The translations under genes and the position numbers were made by a program. 64,000 bases of DNA from Rhodamnia argentea (Eukaryota > Streptophyta > Magnoliopsida > Myrtales > Myrtaceae). The stretch spans positions 7,688,001-7,752,000 of the forward strand of contig NC_063150.1 in the NCBI RefSeq assembly GCF_020921035.1, given 5' to 3'. Positions within the stretch are counted from its first letter, which is position 1. Each line of letters begins with the position of its first letter. Shown here piece after piece: positions 20,612-32,000 of the stretch. The notes under the pieces are model-generated. The model was not told the origin of the DNA and made no database searches. It saw only the letters and a list, made by a program, of their open reading frames with translations.

Positions 20612-22030
20612 ATCGTTCTAATTGAATCACCGATGAGTCCACAGCCAATTAGAAGGCACGCTTTCGATTGGACCAATCTCTTAATCAACGCATGAGATCG
20701 ACTAAATTAGAGTGCATTCACAATTTTCAAAGCTTAATCGGTATTGGCAGGAAAAAAGATTGATATTTGAAAACCTCGCCCAAGCACGTTTTGCATGTAT
20801 GGATCAACAAGGATTGATACTCAATAGCTTACTTCACTCCAGAATACCTATGTATATGTTCAAGCACATAGGAAACTGAGCAACAAATCAAGAAGAAGAC
20901 CTAGCAAGTGCAGGAAATCTTTACCATGGCTTCCTATTTCAAGATGCCGGTCCTCCTTCTATGGCTCTCTCTCAATCATGCAATTGTCACGGTAGGAGAT
21001 GCGGACGAGGCCGAGGCGGGCTTTAAGAGTGGCGACGAAGCTTTTACGCCGAGCGATGATTATGAGCAGCACATAGGTCACCTTCTCGATGATATAGAAG
21101 CAAACACGGCGGATGCCGGCTATGACTATTACAGCTCGCTCGCGTGGGCTGGTGGGGCATGCTTTGGTCATGGGACGTGTAGTCCGGCGATCTCTAAAGC
21201 AGACTGCGATGCGTGCATGGATTATCTCACCGCAACACTAACTACCCGGTGCTATACAAGCATGGAGGCACAAGTGCAGCTCGAGGTACGATGATCACCT
21301 GTTCCCGGAATGAAAAAGTTCATTTTTTTTTTTTTGTTTGTGAAGACGACACCGAAACGTACGAACTTCTTTCTCTAGGAGTACCACATTCCAATAAATG
21401 TGTTTTTGGTTTTGGCGTATTTTGCATTTTGTACCGTTTGCATTTCACAACAACTCACGCATACGTCGGACTTGGTTCGGATAAAACGCCGTTATGGATA
21501 AAGAATGCTTAATTTAGTGCTTTGCGCTGAAATAAATGGATTTCGACATTCTCGTTGCAAAAGTGTAACTTTTCGGGTATGCCGAAAATACCCCGTACTC
21601 ACTTGAATTCACCAAATTGTATCGACTTGGCGAAAATTGCACATGTAGAGAAAGAAAGCCATTGAAAGCTAAAAGAAAGAGGGAGGCTGATGAATGGAAA
21701 AGATAAGAGGGAGGATTTAGTTGAAACCCTAGCTAATTTATCACCTAATTTTCATCAAGTTGAAGGTAGTCGAGATGAGGAGAAAAGATGGTGATATTGC
21801 CTGTGGCAAGTTCTTCTATCAAAGGCGAGATCTTTAGGCGCCGAATCTTAATCGAAGCTACTTCAATGGAGTCATGATTTGGTGATGAGCTAAAACTTGT
21901 TTTTTCATGGAATTGCATGTGAAGTTTTGTGGATGAAATTGAGGCTGGAGGTGGCGCACTTCTTAGTCGAGATTTTGGCTAATATTGGAGCAACTATCCA
22001 CTTTTGTCCAAGCTAAAGCTATGCACGTTC
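20612..22030. repeat. Right copy of the Gnk2-gene segment
   Basis: Diverged but colinear with 14295-18190, lacking the three transposons of that copy. It thus preserves the pre-insertion structure at two sites (20720-20727 and about 21717-21745). Confidence 0.8.
20926..21294 (+). pseudogene. Gnk2/DUF26 secreted protein, copy 2 (probably degraded)
   Basis: A 122-aa frame starts MASYFKMPVLLLWL (signal peptide) and continues into a Gnk2 domain with GYDYYSSLAWAGGACFGHGTC, ADCDAC and RCYTSMEAQVQL. Five of six expected Cys remain; the first, present in copy 1, is Ser (GFKSGDEAF). The frame ends at 21294 a few codons short: the next frame holds the family-like terminal strand ending at 21313, so a small indel has removed the last residues. 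Copy 1 keeps what copy 2 has lost and vice versa. A short secreted product cannot be excluded, but without the first disulfide it would probably misfold. Confidence 0.65.
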
Positions 22031-22659
22031 ATTTATATAGGTAAAAAGCAAACCCATCTTGATTTTCAACCTCATGCTTTTCGCATATAATTCTATCAAA
22101 ACCATACCAAGCGCTTACACATTAATACATTCTTATATTCGATACGATGCGTGCAGTTATAAAGATTCAATGAATCGCTCAAAGGTGCTCTCATCCAAAA
22201 TATAACAAAGTCCAAATGTTTAGATTTTTATCCGTTATACAAACAACTAAGGAAATTATTTTATCTGTATATGAAATTTTTAACATACGAGAATGTAAAA
22301 ACACGAACGGATGCTAATTTTCTACAGCAACCTCTTTTTCTTTTTGTTTTGAACGTTTGTTTGTGAGGAGTTAAATTAATTTGGCGAAATGTGGTGCAAT
22401 CACTTGTTAAATAATCACAAAGAGAGAGTCTTCCGCAAAATCTTCTCTTCCTTCCAGTTCTTACCAACCCCCTCTCTCTCTCTCCCTCTCCCTCTCCCTC
22501 TCATCCCTCTTCTTGAATATCAGTCAATCATTCGACCTTCTCCTTTAACCTCCTCTCTCTTTGGGACAACCTAAGAATGGCCACTACTGTTTCCATTAGC
22601 CCTTCCCAGATAATTCCTAATCCACCTACTCCTCCCACCTTTAATGTCTTTGGGACAGG
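21314..22659. other. Intergenic and GATL leader
   Basis: Up to 22030 this is the tail of the Gnk2 segment. The stretch 22470-22570 is CT-rich ((CTCTCC)n), typical of plant 5' leaders, and lies just before the GATL gene. No separate gene seen. Confidence 0.5.
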
Positions 22660-22879
22660 ATGGCCTTTTGGAGCCCCCCTCATTCCCTCCCACTCCTTGG
22701 CCTCCTGTCCATCCTCCTCCTCCTCCTCCTCCTCCCATGCCACTCCTCCTCCGTCGCCGGTGCTGTCCGCCTCGGCGTCATCCGGAAGCCCTCCCCCGAG
22801 GTCCCCATCTTCAGGGAGGCCCCCGCGTTCCGCAATGCCGATGCCTGCGACCGTGCCAATAGGATCCACGTCGCCATGA
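22577..22879 (+). other. Upstream ORF overlapping the GATL start
   Basis: An ATG at 22577 in good context (A at -3, G at +4) opens a 100-codon frame that overlaps the first 220 nt of the GATL coding sequence in another frame. The product is Pro/Ser-rich low-complexity and unlikely to be a folded protein. If the transcript includes 22577, the frame would compete with the GATL start codon. Confidence 0.4.
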
Positions 22880-23721
22880 CCCTCGACTCCAACTACCTCC
22901 GGGGCACCATGGCCGCGGTCCTCTCCATCCTCCAGCACTCCATGTGCCCGGAGAACTTCGAGTTCCACTTCCTGTGGGCGCGGTTCGAGCCGGAGGTCTT
23001 CTCGAGCATCCGGTCCACTTTCCCCTACCTCCGCTTCAAGGTCTACCGCTTCGACTCCAGCCGGGTCCGCGGCAAGATCTCCAAGTCGATCCGGCAGGCG
23101 CTCGACCAGCCCCTCAACTACGCGAGGATCTACCTGGCAGACATGATCCCAACCGAAGTGAAGCGGGTCATCTACCTCGACTCGGACCTGGTTGTGGTGG
23201 ACGACATCGGGAAGCTCTGGGAGGTGAGCCTGGAGGGGAAGGTCCTGGCGGCCCCGGAGTACTGCCACGCCAACTTCACCAAGTACTTCACCGACCGGTT
23301 CTGGTCTGACCCAACGGTGTCGAGGACGTTCGAGGGGAGGAGGCCTTGCTACTTCAACACGGGAGTGATGGTGGTGGACGTGGACAAGTGGAGGCAGGGA
23401 GGGTACACGGAGAAGGTGGAGGCCTGGATGGGGGTCCAGAAGCAGAAGAGGATCTATCACTTGGGCTCGTTGCCGCCGTTCTTGCTCGTCCTGGGCGGCA
23501 ACATCAAGGCGGTCGATCACCGGTGGAACCAGCACGGGCTCGGCGGGGACAACCTGGAAGGCAAGTGCAGGGCTCTACACCCTGGCCCCATAAGTCTGCT
23601 GCATTGGAGCGGGAAGGGCAAGCCATGGCTGAGGCTGGACTCGAGGAGGCCATGCAGCGTGGACCATCTCTGGGCGCCCTACGATCTCTACCGTTCATCC
23701 ATGCACGCCATTGAGGAGTAA
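22660..23721 (+). CDS. GATL: Galacturonosyltransferase-like protein (GATL, family GT8), intronless
   Basis: A 353-aa protein encoded in one exon, as is usual for GATL genes. An N-terminal signal peptide or anchor ([16 protein letters not shown]) directs it to the secretory pathway. The GT8 catalytic domain shows IHVAMTLD (69-76), the metal-binding [10 protein letters not shown] (173-182), CYFNTGVMV (230-238), [12 protein letters not shown] (287-298) and HWSGKGKPW (315-323). GATL proteins work in the Golgi on pectin and/or xylan; the best-known member is GATL1/PARVUS. An in-frame TAA at 22642 fixes the start at 22660. Codon use is strongly GC-rich compared with the flanks. Which GATL member this is cannot be told by eye. 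Confidence 0.93.
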   Translation: MAFWSPPHSLPLLGLLSILLLLLLLPCHSSSVAGAVRLGVIRKPSPEVPIFREAPAFRNADACDRANRIHVAMTLDSNYLRGTMAAVLSILQHSMCPENFEFHFLWARFEPEVFSSIRSTFPYLRFKVYRFDSSRVRGKISKSIRQALDQPLNYARIYLADMIPTEVKRVIYLDSDLVVVDDIGKLWEVSLEGKVLAAPEYCHANFTKYFTDRFWSDPTVSRTFEGRRPCYFNTGVMVVDVDKWRQGGYTEKVEAWMGVQKQKRIYHLGSLPPFLLVLGGNIKAVDHRWNQHGLGGDNLEGKCRALHPGPISLLHWSGKGKPWLRLDSRRPCSVDHLWAPYDLYRSSMHAIEE

Positions 23722-24521
23722 GGGGGGAGGAGGAACAAGGGAAGACGAAGGGAGTGTTTGAAGAGAACAGATGACCCCAAAACAAGAAGGAAAAGAAAAA
23801 AAAAAGAAACAAGAGGAAAAAACGTGAGCATGAAAAGATTTATCTTATTTTTTTTATGATTTGAGAGAGATTGAGATTCCAGTGACATTTTGGAAATATA
23901 TATAATAGCCATTCGTTTAACGTTTGCTGTGGAGGGATTACAGAACCCGTTTTGCTCTTTTTTCTGCAGACATGATCTTGTACAGTTTTGGTGGAATTAG
24001 GTGGAAAAAAACTGTGAGAGTTTCAACGATAACGATCATGGGTCGGTCAAATGTTAAAAAGACGACGACGACAACAACAAAAAAAAAGGAAAAAGAACAA
24101 CTTATGCTTACGGCACATAGGGAAAACCCGGACAAGGACTAATTAGATGGCGTTGACTTTATTTGGTGGATTAACTTGCAAATCGGAGCATCACTTGTCC
24201 AGTTATTGCTACCTCATTTTGCTTTCGGCCTTTTTCCCAATTTTATGATTTGGCTCTTTGCCTGAGAGGTCTGTGAAACAGTTGTAGCACTTAGCAAATG
24301 AAAGCTAAATTTTCCTTTTCGGTTTTCCATCTCTTTCATAGCTTACGAAAAGCGTCTGAATGAACGTAATCTCGTCTAAAAAAAGGATTGTTGTGTTACG
24401 AGGCTTGAGTTCGGAAATATCACCCGTGTGATGAATCATTGCCCCATCCTTGGCCGGCATTGAATACATCACGAAACCTCCTACCCAAAAACTCTCGAAC
24501 CCCAGTCAGATCCCACCTCAA
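23722..24521. other. GATL 3' UTR and intergenic
   Basis: GA-rich, then AT-rich sequence after the GATL stop. Short ORFs here lack support. No gene seen. Confidence 0.5.
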
Positions 24522-24752
24522 CCTCCGAACCCGTACAGTGTCCGGCCCTTTCCTCTTGAGCGCGTGCACAACGTCTGTCGCCGTCGTCGTCACCATCTTC
24601 CTCCGAGCGTGCTCTGTGTAGGCATGGCATGGCGGATCTCATTTTCCAGGAAAAGATCGTGAGGACTCCACTATTCTCCTCGTAGATCAGGCCGCTGATG
24701 CCGTTGACACCCACCCTGCAAGCAAGCCTCCCGATGGCGATTGTGCTGATTC
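24522..24752 (-). pseudogene. Histone H4 pseudogene (5'-truncated, frameshifted)
   Basis: On the minus strand the reading RLACRVGVNGISGLIYEE is histone H4 (RLARRGGVKRISGLIYEE) with changes, followed by GVLTIF. One frame then drifts; the next frames give YTEHARRK and later DVV.ALKRKG, i.e. the remaining H4 C-terminus. At least two frameshifts and many replacements are visible, including in residues that are almost invariant in H4. About the first 27 residues are missing. Lack of introns says little, since most plant H4 genes have none. Confidence 0.85.
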
Positions 24753-24892
24753 AGGTGTACTTCGTGTGGCTATGACGGCTCTGTACGTGAAGTACAAGAA
24801 GGAGAGAACGAGCGTTTGGCCTCAATCTTCCGATAGTGGTGGCGGTGCTTGTTTCTTCGTTTTCTCCATGTTTATGTCAAGGACAATCATAT

Positions 24893-25255
24893 AATTGGTC
24901 CGTAAACTTTGATATGATGTACAATGTGATATCTAAAATTTTGCTCAATGTGCAATATTGTCTATGAACTTTTAATTTGTTCAATGCAGTCTCTAACCTT
25001 TTGGAATATGTTCAACTTATAGTCCATGTAATATATAAAAATATTTAATGTTGTTCTTGAACTTGAGTTAATGGAAGGATAATGTTGAATATTTTCATAC
25101 ATTTCAGAGATTAAATTGAACATGTATCAAAAGTTAAAGGACTGTACTAAATAAATTGAAAGTCCGGAGACGACATTTCATAGTGAGTTAAAATTCATGG
25201 ACCACATCGAATAAATTTAAAGTTCATAAATCGTATTGCACACTTGGCCAAAGTT
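24893..25255. mobile_element. AT-rich foldback element
   Basis: The left part (TTGGTCCGTAAACTTTGATA, CAATGTGCAATATTG) and the right part (CATGGACCACATCGAATAAA, CGTATTGCACACTTGG) are imperfect inverted repeats. No coding content. Confidence 0.5.
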
Positions 25256-25675
25256 TGTGTCTTATTCCTTCACATTACAGGAAAGAGAGTCAAGACCTTG
25301 CATCCTCGTTTGACTTGGCTAGAATTTAAACCCATACATAGATGGACTTTGCTTTTTATCAACCCATTTATCAAAATTTACTAGCTCATATGATAACCTA
25401 GTCCATTATGGATTAATAAATGGGTTTATAACCTATTTTGACAATCCCGCCACTCACTTTGCTTTTGCAAATGATCCGATTATTTTTCGAGATGTAAGGT
25501 CGGGACCTGGTCGATAGATTCTATCATTTGTCTTGTTTCGAGCTTGATCATAAGAAAATTGAGTTATATTCAGCAAGGTTCTTTGAGGAGTTTCTTGCTA
25601 ATAATAAACACGAGATTAAGCTTGGAATGCTTTCCATAAGCTTTTGTTGCCTAAAAAAATATCTTCCCTCTTGCT

Positions 25676-26075
25676 AGGCTCCATTCATTTCGTGAAAAAA
25701 TGTGACGTTTCAGGAAAACAATATTCGGAAAGTCATTTTCCTGAAAAATTGACAATATATTTTTCAGTGTTCGGCTAAAACCCGAAAATGAACTAAAACT
25801 ATTTTCAGTTGTTTGCTAAGGAAAATGTTTTTCGTCATTTGATTTTCTACGTCGTTGTTTGTTCGGAAATTGCTGATGTGAATGGCCAACGACCAGCACA
25901 AGGAAGAAAATAAAAGAAAATAAAGAATTAAAAAAAAAAGTCATTTTCTCCACTTTTGAGGGCTTTTTCTTCATTGATAAAAAATATTTTCCTTAACAAA
26001 TTTATTTTCTTGTGAACCAAATACAAAGAAATCCTGAAATAATTTTCCTGATAGTTGTTCTCCACAAAACGGACA
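25676..26075. mobile_element. TTTGTTTC-family foldback element, diverged
   Basis: The left end GGCTCCATTCATTTCGTGAA and the right end around TTGTTCTCCACAAAACGGAC frame repeated GGAAAATGTTTTTCG-like phrases in opposite orientation. Related to the element at 122-356. Confidence 0.4.
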
Positions 26076-26391
26076 GAAGCGTAAATTTTTTTTGACACGC
26101 TCAAATTATTATTTTTAATTCTTTTCTGGCACACTCAAGCCAGTGTGCTCTTTCACTTGTTCTCCAAATAAAGTTTCAAAAACAAGAAATTATAATTCAC
26201 TAGATCCGGTTCACTCATCCGGTCCAAACGCATCGCTCGATCCGGTTCACCCAACCAATACGGCAATACATCCATGGCTTCTTGACGGTCCCATCAATCG
26301 CTCTCTCTGCATCGATAACTTTCGATCGAAGTCGGCTTCCATCTTCTTCACCATCTCTCTGCTTCGACGAAGGAACCCCTGAAAACTCATC

Positions 26392-27918
26392 ATGAATTTC
26401 TTCAAATCCGTCTTCTCCGACGACCCAGATCCCCCAAGACCCGCCCAATCCCAATCACCTTCCGAAGGCGATCCATCACGAGAAGAAGAAGCTGCTCAAG
26501 AACCAGACTGCCCATCCAATTCTCGGTGGGGTGGCTTGGGCGGCCTCGTGAAAACCCTCACGACCAAGTCCGAGTCCGTGCTCGAGACCTACCGCCGCGA
26601 CCTCCAGGAGTTCGGGCTGGGTCTGAGGAAGGAGATCCAGGTGGCGCACGGGTCGCTGGAGAACGTCGGCCAAGCCATCGACGAGCTCGGGTCGTCGGTC
26701 CTCAAGGGGACGTCCCAGATCATCTCCCAAGGTAAGGAGGCGATCCTCGTCGCCGATCTCAATTTGGATTCCCCCGATCAGGGTCATGGCAATGTAGGCA
26801 ATAGTAGCCAGTTTTATAGGAGGTACAGTAGGCTGGATGCGCAGGTTCGCGCGATTCGGGGCGATGTTAACACCTTCAGTGAGGAGCCGGAGGATTCGGA
26901 GGATTACGGTGGGTGGAAATTGGGGTTCCATTTGGGGGAGAAGGGGGAAGAAGTCGAGAAATTGATGGAGGAAGATGGGCCTGTCAGGGGATTCTACTAT
27001 AGGCTAGTGCCGGGTAGCATCGACCACGATACTTTCTGGTTTAGATACTTTTATAGGGTGCATAAGCTTGAGCAGGCTGAGAATGTGAGGGCTAGTCTTG
27101 TGAAGAGGGCCATTTCAAGTGAAGAGGAAGAGCTGACTTGGGACGTTTATGATGACGACGATGATGTCAGTGGTGATAAGGAAGTGAAGAAAGGAACTAG
27201 ATTGAGTAATGTAGTGTCTGTGGAAGCAGTTCATATGGACAATGATGAAGATGGAAATTTGGGGGAAGCTGTGAAGGAGAAGAAGGATGGTTCTTCTAAG
27301 GAGGCAACGGAGTCGACTTCGGGGATGGGCAGTGTGGAATCAAAGGATGCCTATGGGAAGGAAACAGAGGATAGAGCTGATGAGAAAATTGGGAAGTTGG
27401 TTAGTGATTCGTATCACACGGAGTTAAACATTGAAGAATCAGAGGAACAGAACGAGGAGAATCAGGGTGGGGAATCACGAGTTAGTCCGACTCCCAAAGT
27501 TGTCCATGAGAAAGTGGAGAATGTGGCCAGTGAGGATAGCGGTGAGGGTGTCGCTCTTGTCCCAAATGACGGGAATGAGCCTGAAGAGGATGTGCATTTG
27601 GAAAAGGTTTCTGATGTCAACAGCAGAGATTCTTCTTCAGGACCCCAAGAGAATTTGGCCTCAAACACAATTGTTGAACCTGCAAAATCAAAAGAGAGCA
27701 GCCCTGCTGCTGCACTGAGCAATTCATCGGCAGCCGAGGAGGAGGATCTCGGTTGGGATGAGATTGAGGATCTTAGCAGTATTGACGATCAGAAAGTCGC
27801 GCCAGGCGGGACTCCGAGCGCAAATAGGGCTGATCTGAGAAAAAGGCTGAGTGTTGCAGAGGAGGAAGAAGACTTGAGTTGGGACATTGAAGATGATGAT
27901 GAGCCTGCGAAAGCTTGA
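26392..27918 (+). CDS. BSD domain-containing protein, intronless
   Basis: A 508-aa acidic protein. Residues 1-45 are Pro/Ser-rich; 46-115 form an amphipathic, probably helical region (LVKTLTTKSESVLETYRRDL); the BSD domain lies at about 170-226 and ends in the diagnostic aromatic stretch DTFWFRYFYRVHKL (213-226). The rest is disordered and Glu/Asp-rich, with recurring acidic tryptophan motifs (ELTWDVYDDDDD, EDLGWDEIEDL, EDLSWDIEDDDE). BSD domains were named from TFIIH p62-, synapse-associated and DOS2-like proteins; the plant members with this layout have no settled molecular role. An ATG right after the CT-rich leader and an intact frame support the model. Confidence 0.9.
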   Translation: MNFFKSVFSDDPDPPRPAQSQSPSEGDPSREEEAAQEPDCPSNSRWGGLGGLVKTLTTKSESVLETYRRDLQEFGLGLRKEIQVAHGSLENVGQAIDELGSSVLKGTSQIISQGKEAILVADLNLDSPDQGHGNVGNSSQFYRRYSRLDAQVRAIRGDVNTFSEEPEDSEDYGGWKLGFHLGEKGEEVEKLMEEDGPVRGFYYRLVPGSIDHDTFWFRYFYRVHKLEQAENVRASLVKRAISSEEEELTWDVYDDDDDVSGDKEVKKGTRLSNVVSVEAVHMDNDEDGNLGEAVKEKKDGSSKEATESTSGMGSVESKDAYGKETEDRADEKIGKLVSDSYHTELNIEESEEQNEENQGGESRVSPTPKVVHEKVENVASEDSGEGVALVPNDGNEPEEDVHLEKVSDVNSRDSSSGPQENLASNTIVEPAKSKESSPAAALSNSSAAEEEDLGWDEIEDLSSIDDQKVAPGGTPSANRADLRKRLSVAEEEEDLSWDIEDDDEPAKA

Positions 27919-29031
27919 TCGGATTTATTGCCGCATCACAATTCCTCCAGACATATATTAAGGTTATGCATAGTTTTTTTCGAGGAGGATGTTTCATTCC
28001 CCACTTCAATTGTTAGAGATGCATATATTTCTCTCAAATTGTGTCTCTTGTATGCCCATCTTCGACTGTCATCAAACAATGTTCATAAAATTGTTCTCTT
28101 TTTCGACCCCCCAAAAAAAAAAAATTTGTTCTCTTTATTAAAATATGCAAACATTGTTCCTATAAAGAAAACTGGCGTTTTTACAATTATGAAAATATTG
28201 CCAAGAAAGGCCTAAACAAATAAGGATCCAAAGTTCAAGTTTAATGTAATATGAACACTGAAAAACAGGTTTATATAGTTAAAGCTCATATGTTGTCGTG
28301 CCATGTGGGCATAATCATGTGTAAATAGTACACCCACTTTCGTTGATATATACCGAGAGAAATCTGATATATGAACTCATATTTAAATGAGTTTTTTGTC
28401 TTTAGAATTCCTAATTATGTGCCCACATAGTTTTAATGGATTTCTAATCTATATAGTTTTTTGAGATCTTTTATGTGTGTATTTCATGAGTGTGCGTCTT
28501 GTCATATGTTACATGACTTAGGGAGGTTATGTTTCACAGTTCACATCGATCATCAATATAAGATATATGGCAAGTCTTGACAGACGACTTCATTTCACTT
28601 GGATATGTAGACATATGCAAAGAAAGCCCAAGTAATCACTTGAGAATCATCTCGTTAAATACAGCAAAACTGCATATTCAAAGTGAGATTCGAAAGTTTT
28701 GCCCACAAAAGCTTCATATTCGACCAACAATATTAAACAACGAAGAGGGATGATAAAACCAAAACCATTTGAAGTTAGAAAATTCCCACCGCAAGCAAAT
28801 TCAACGCTCAAAGACTCCAAAACCGGAACTAACACCACGCCTCTACATTTCGTTGCATCCGGGAGGAGGGGGAAAATACATGGACTGACAACTAGAGCCT
28901 CGACTGATCATCACAGCGATCGCGGAGGGAAGAAGATGGAACAGACAGGAGAAAGAGAATGCTCTTCTGGCGGCACCTAGGCCTCGAGTTTATACATCGA
29001 AGGGAGATTCCTGAGAGCAGGGGTGAAGCTA
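27919..29031. other. Intergenic between convergent genes
   Basis: 3' regions of the BSD gene (plus) and ALKBH gene (minus). AT-rich; contains A/T runs at 28110 and weak ORFs only. No gene seen. Confidence 0.5.
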
Positions 29032-32000
29032 TTAAGTGGAAACCAAATTCCCTTCACAGCCAATGCCGGCTCTGGAAGAGGACTCTGCGGCTTGATGCCG
29101 TCCCTTTTGTGCACGCGGCGGAAGATGCTTGGCGGGCTTTCGTGTTCCTAAAGCCCACGGCAAGAAAACGCCAGTGCCACCGTTTTGGATCTTTTTAGGG
29201 TTCAAAACCATCGGGCTTACTGGGGCTAGCATTACCACAGGTGCTCGGAGGACTCCCCATTTAGGCATCATATCGACGGCCTCGTAAGCACCCATACCTC
29301 CGCTTGGCATGGCGAAAGGGGTTGGGTTGGTTGCTGCTTGCCAAAGAGTCATGGAGCCAGAAAGAGGACTCGATGGTTGGCTTTGGTTGCTGTCTGGTCG
29401 GACCCTGAAGAATGTGATGGTGACCCTCTTCTTTGAAGAAGGGCATGTTACATGTCTTGCCATGTCAGCACTGTTACCCCTCATCACCAAAAGAGACCTG
29501 CAGAAAAGAGAAAACGAGCTACCTATTCATCATCTCACATAAAACTTAAGATACACTATTTTCGCGCAATCGGCTTTTGCAACTAAGTCGAAAGTGATTG
29601 CGAGTATGATTGAAAGACAAGTGAAGACATGAAGAATATCAACAAACTACTCACCCTTCTTTCAATGGAAGCATGAGCGGTCCTTTATAGTTGCCTTCAT
29701 TGTCACTAACAAGAAACCGGCCAAAAACCATGGTTGATTCAGAGAGGAGAAGAGATGCTATAGGCTGATCCAAATGAGGAGGCTTTAGGAAAGGCTGAGA
29801 ATACTCTTCCTGCATTAGGAGTCAATTTGGGATCACATGCTATTCCCTCGACAATTTGTAGGAAATATCAGAATAGAGAACTTGAAATAACCATACTCAG
29901 GATATATCCTCCCACCAATCTCGAACCATATCTTAGATGAACATGTTGGGGCAGCGAAACAAAGTGTACCTCGTCGAAGAAATTAATGATGCAACTGTTC
30001 GGCTTTTTGTAAACCGGTATTAGCTGCCACTCAACCAGATGATCTATGACATGTTCCAGAAGTGCTGGAATTGGCTCTATGTTACCTTTGAACGCAACAG
30101 ATTCATCAGATTGAACGTTGGATTAGCACCCCCTTTTCGATGGGATGAATTTATCCAAAATGGGGAGCAAGTTACCTGTTTTGCTGTTGCATGTCGCTTC
30201 CTCTTGTATGTGCCCGAAAATGGGGACCCCAAATTGGATCGACTCCCGTTTGTTTCCTTTCATCTGCTTGTTAAACAAAATATAGGTCTCACCTGTATGA
30301 ATTGAAGATTCGCTCAGCACTTCATAAGCCGAAAACTTTTCAGAAAAGAATCGCGAGGAAAACATGCAATAATCATGGTATGGCATGTTCTCTAAGTAGG
30401 TTAAAACAATAATGATCCTCTATTCATTGAAACTAAGCAATGGAAGCTGCCCCTAGGAAGTAAGCAATGGCAGTATGCAATGAAACCACTTTGGAATCCT
30501 CTGGGGCAGCAGTCATCTGTCATGCAAAAAAACTAACAGCAGTTCATTTTATCCTTTAGCATGATGCCTTGTTATTGAAAGATGAAGGGAAGCTTTTCAA
30601 ATAACCTGAGAGTTCTCCATTTTGACCAGCTACACGGAGATCATTGACGAAATCTGTCAGCTTAGAGAGCTCTGAATCGGTGAAAACGTTCTCATATAGC
30701 TTCAACCCTTTCACGACGTTGACCTGTCAGTTTGAAGCTCATTCAATCCGGGATCAAAAAGCCACTTTTTCTTTTCATGTACTCCGAACCGAAACCTAAT
30801 CCATCTGAAAATCCCTTTTTCAAGGAAAAGAATGCGGTTAAATTATGAAAGAAATGAACTCGCCATATGCCCTTTCACTGGCTCCTTGGCAGTAAAACCT
30901 TTTGTCAGCTTGATTTGAGCTGCTCGTGCTTCGCAGAGTTCGTGGTTGGAGCACAAATCGAGGTTTTCCAGCGCAGGCTGCATCTCATGGGATCCTGCCA
31001 TCGAATTTTAAGGAGCACGGTCGGTTAGTCATTCATTACCGCGAAAAGAGGACCACACGAGCGGGGTTGATCAAAAGTCAAAAAGGGCACCCCCCACGGC
31101 AAAAAGCGCGCATTTTGAATCTTCGGGGGGGATACGGAGTTGGAAGCTTTAGCCTACATTGGTATTGCACAGCACAGATACTAATGAATCAGTTTCAAGC
31201 ATGTAGCAGTCGCAAAAGCTAAAAAACGGTTGCTAGAGACAGCAAGATCCCCTTTTTCCACCTTTCAACCCAGTGCACAAAAACACAGGACAAAAGCACA
31301 TCGCCATGCACCTAACTTGGCACTCAAATGCAAAACCTACGGAGGGGGGACGATAGAAGGTCAACCAGAGGTTGGAGAAGGCCAGACGATCAGCTCCTCG
31401 GGTGGTGGCTGGGTTGGGGACTGGACCTCAAAAGTCCAAGTCAGGTAATCGAGCAGGGCCCATTGCTTCAAGTCCAAGCCCAAAAGCCCAGACAGGTTGT
31501 GATTCTAAAATGTAATTCCCAAGAAGCTGAATTTTTTTTTACAGCGAAAAACATACGCTACACTCCGCCTATATATAAATATAGGTAGACCATTAACAGG
31601 ATTTTGGTGTGGGAATACATCCACGGGTATTTCTATTGTTTTAAGCCATACCGATACAGGGTGCAAATTAAATACTTGAAAATTTATCTTTTCACGTTTG
31701 GGGTGCATTCATTTATTTGAAGATGAACGATTCGAAAAATATTTTTCAAAGAAATAATCGCTTCGATCGGTTACAAAAATAAATGAATTGAAATTCTTTT
31801 TTACCGCCTACCAAAATAGTTAGGCATAGATCGTTATCAATGATGAAAACATATTTCGTTGACTAATTTTTTTTTAAATGATATAAGCAGCCATTTTTTT
31901 TTTGGAAAATATATTTCTTTTTTTGGTTAAAGAAAAATATTTTTCAAATTGCTCGTTCTTCACTAAAGAAATGGCATCCTTAAAAGAGCAAATCTTTTCG

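Larger units (their letters stand above)
24753..26391. other. Intergenic with two foldback elements
   Basis: Besides two foldback elements the stretch has a fragment of the CCCATTTATCAA / AACCTATTTTGACA repeat family (25310-25450) also seen at 13660-14260 and 60560-61530. The last 200 bp before the BSD gene are CT-rich leader-like sequence. No gene seen. Confidence 0.5.

Noticed and set aside
22528..23535. 335-codon open frame on the minus strand opposite GATL
   Set aside because: It is a shadow of a GC-rich coding sequence; the product is biased in composition and has no family features, while the plus strand encodes a clear GT8 enzyme.
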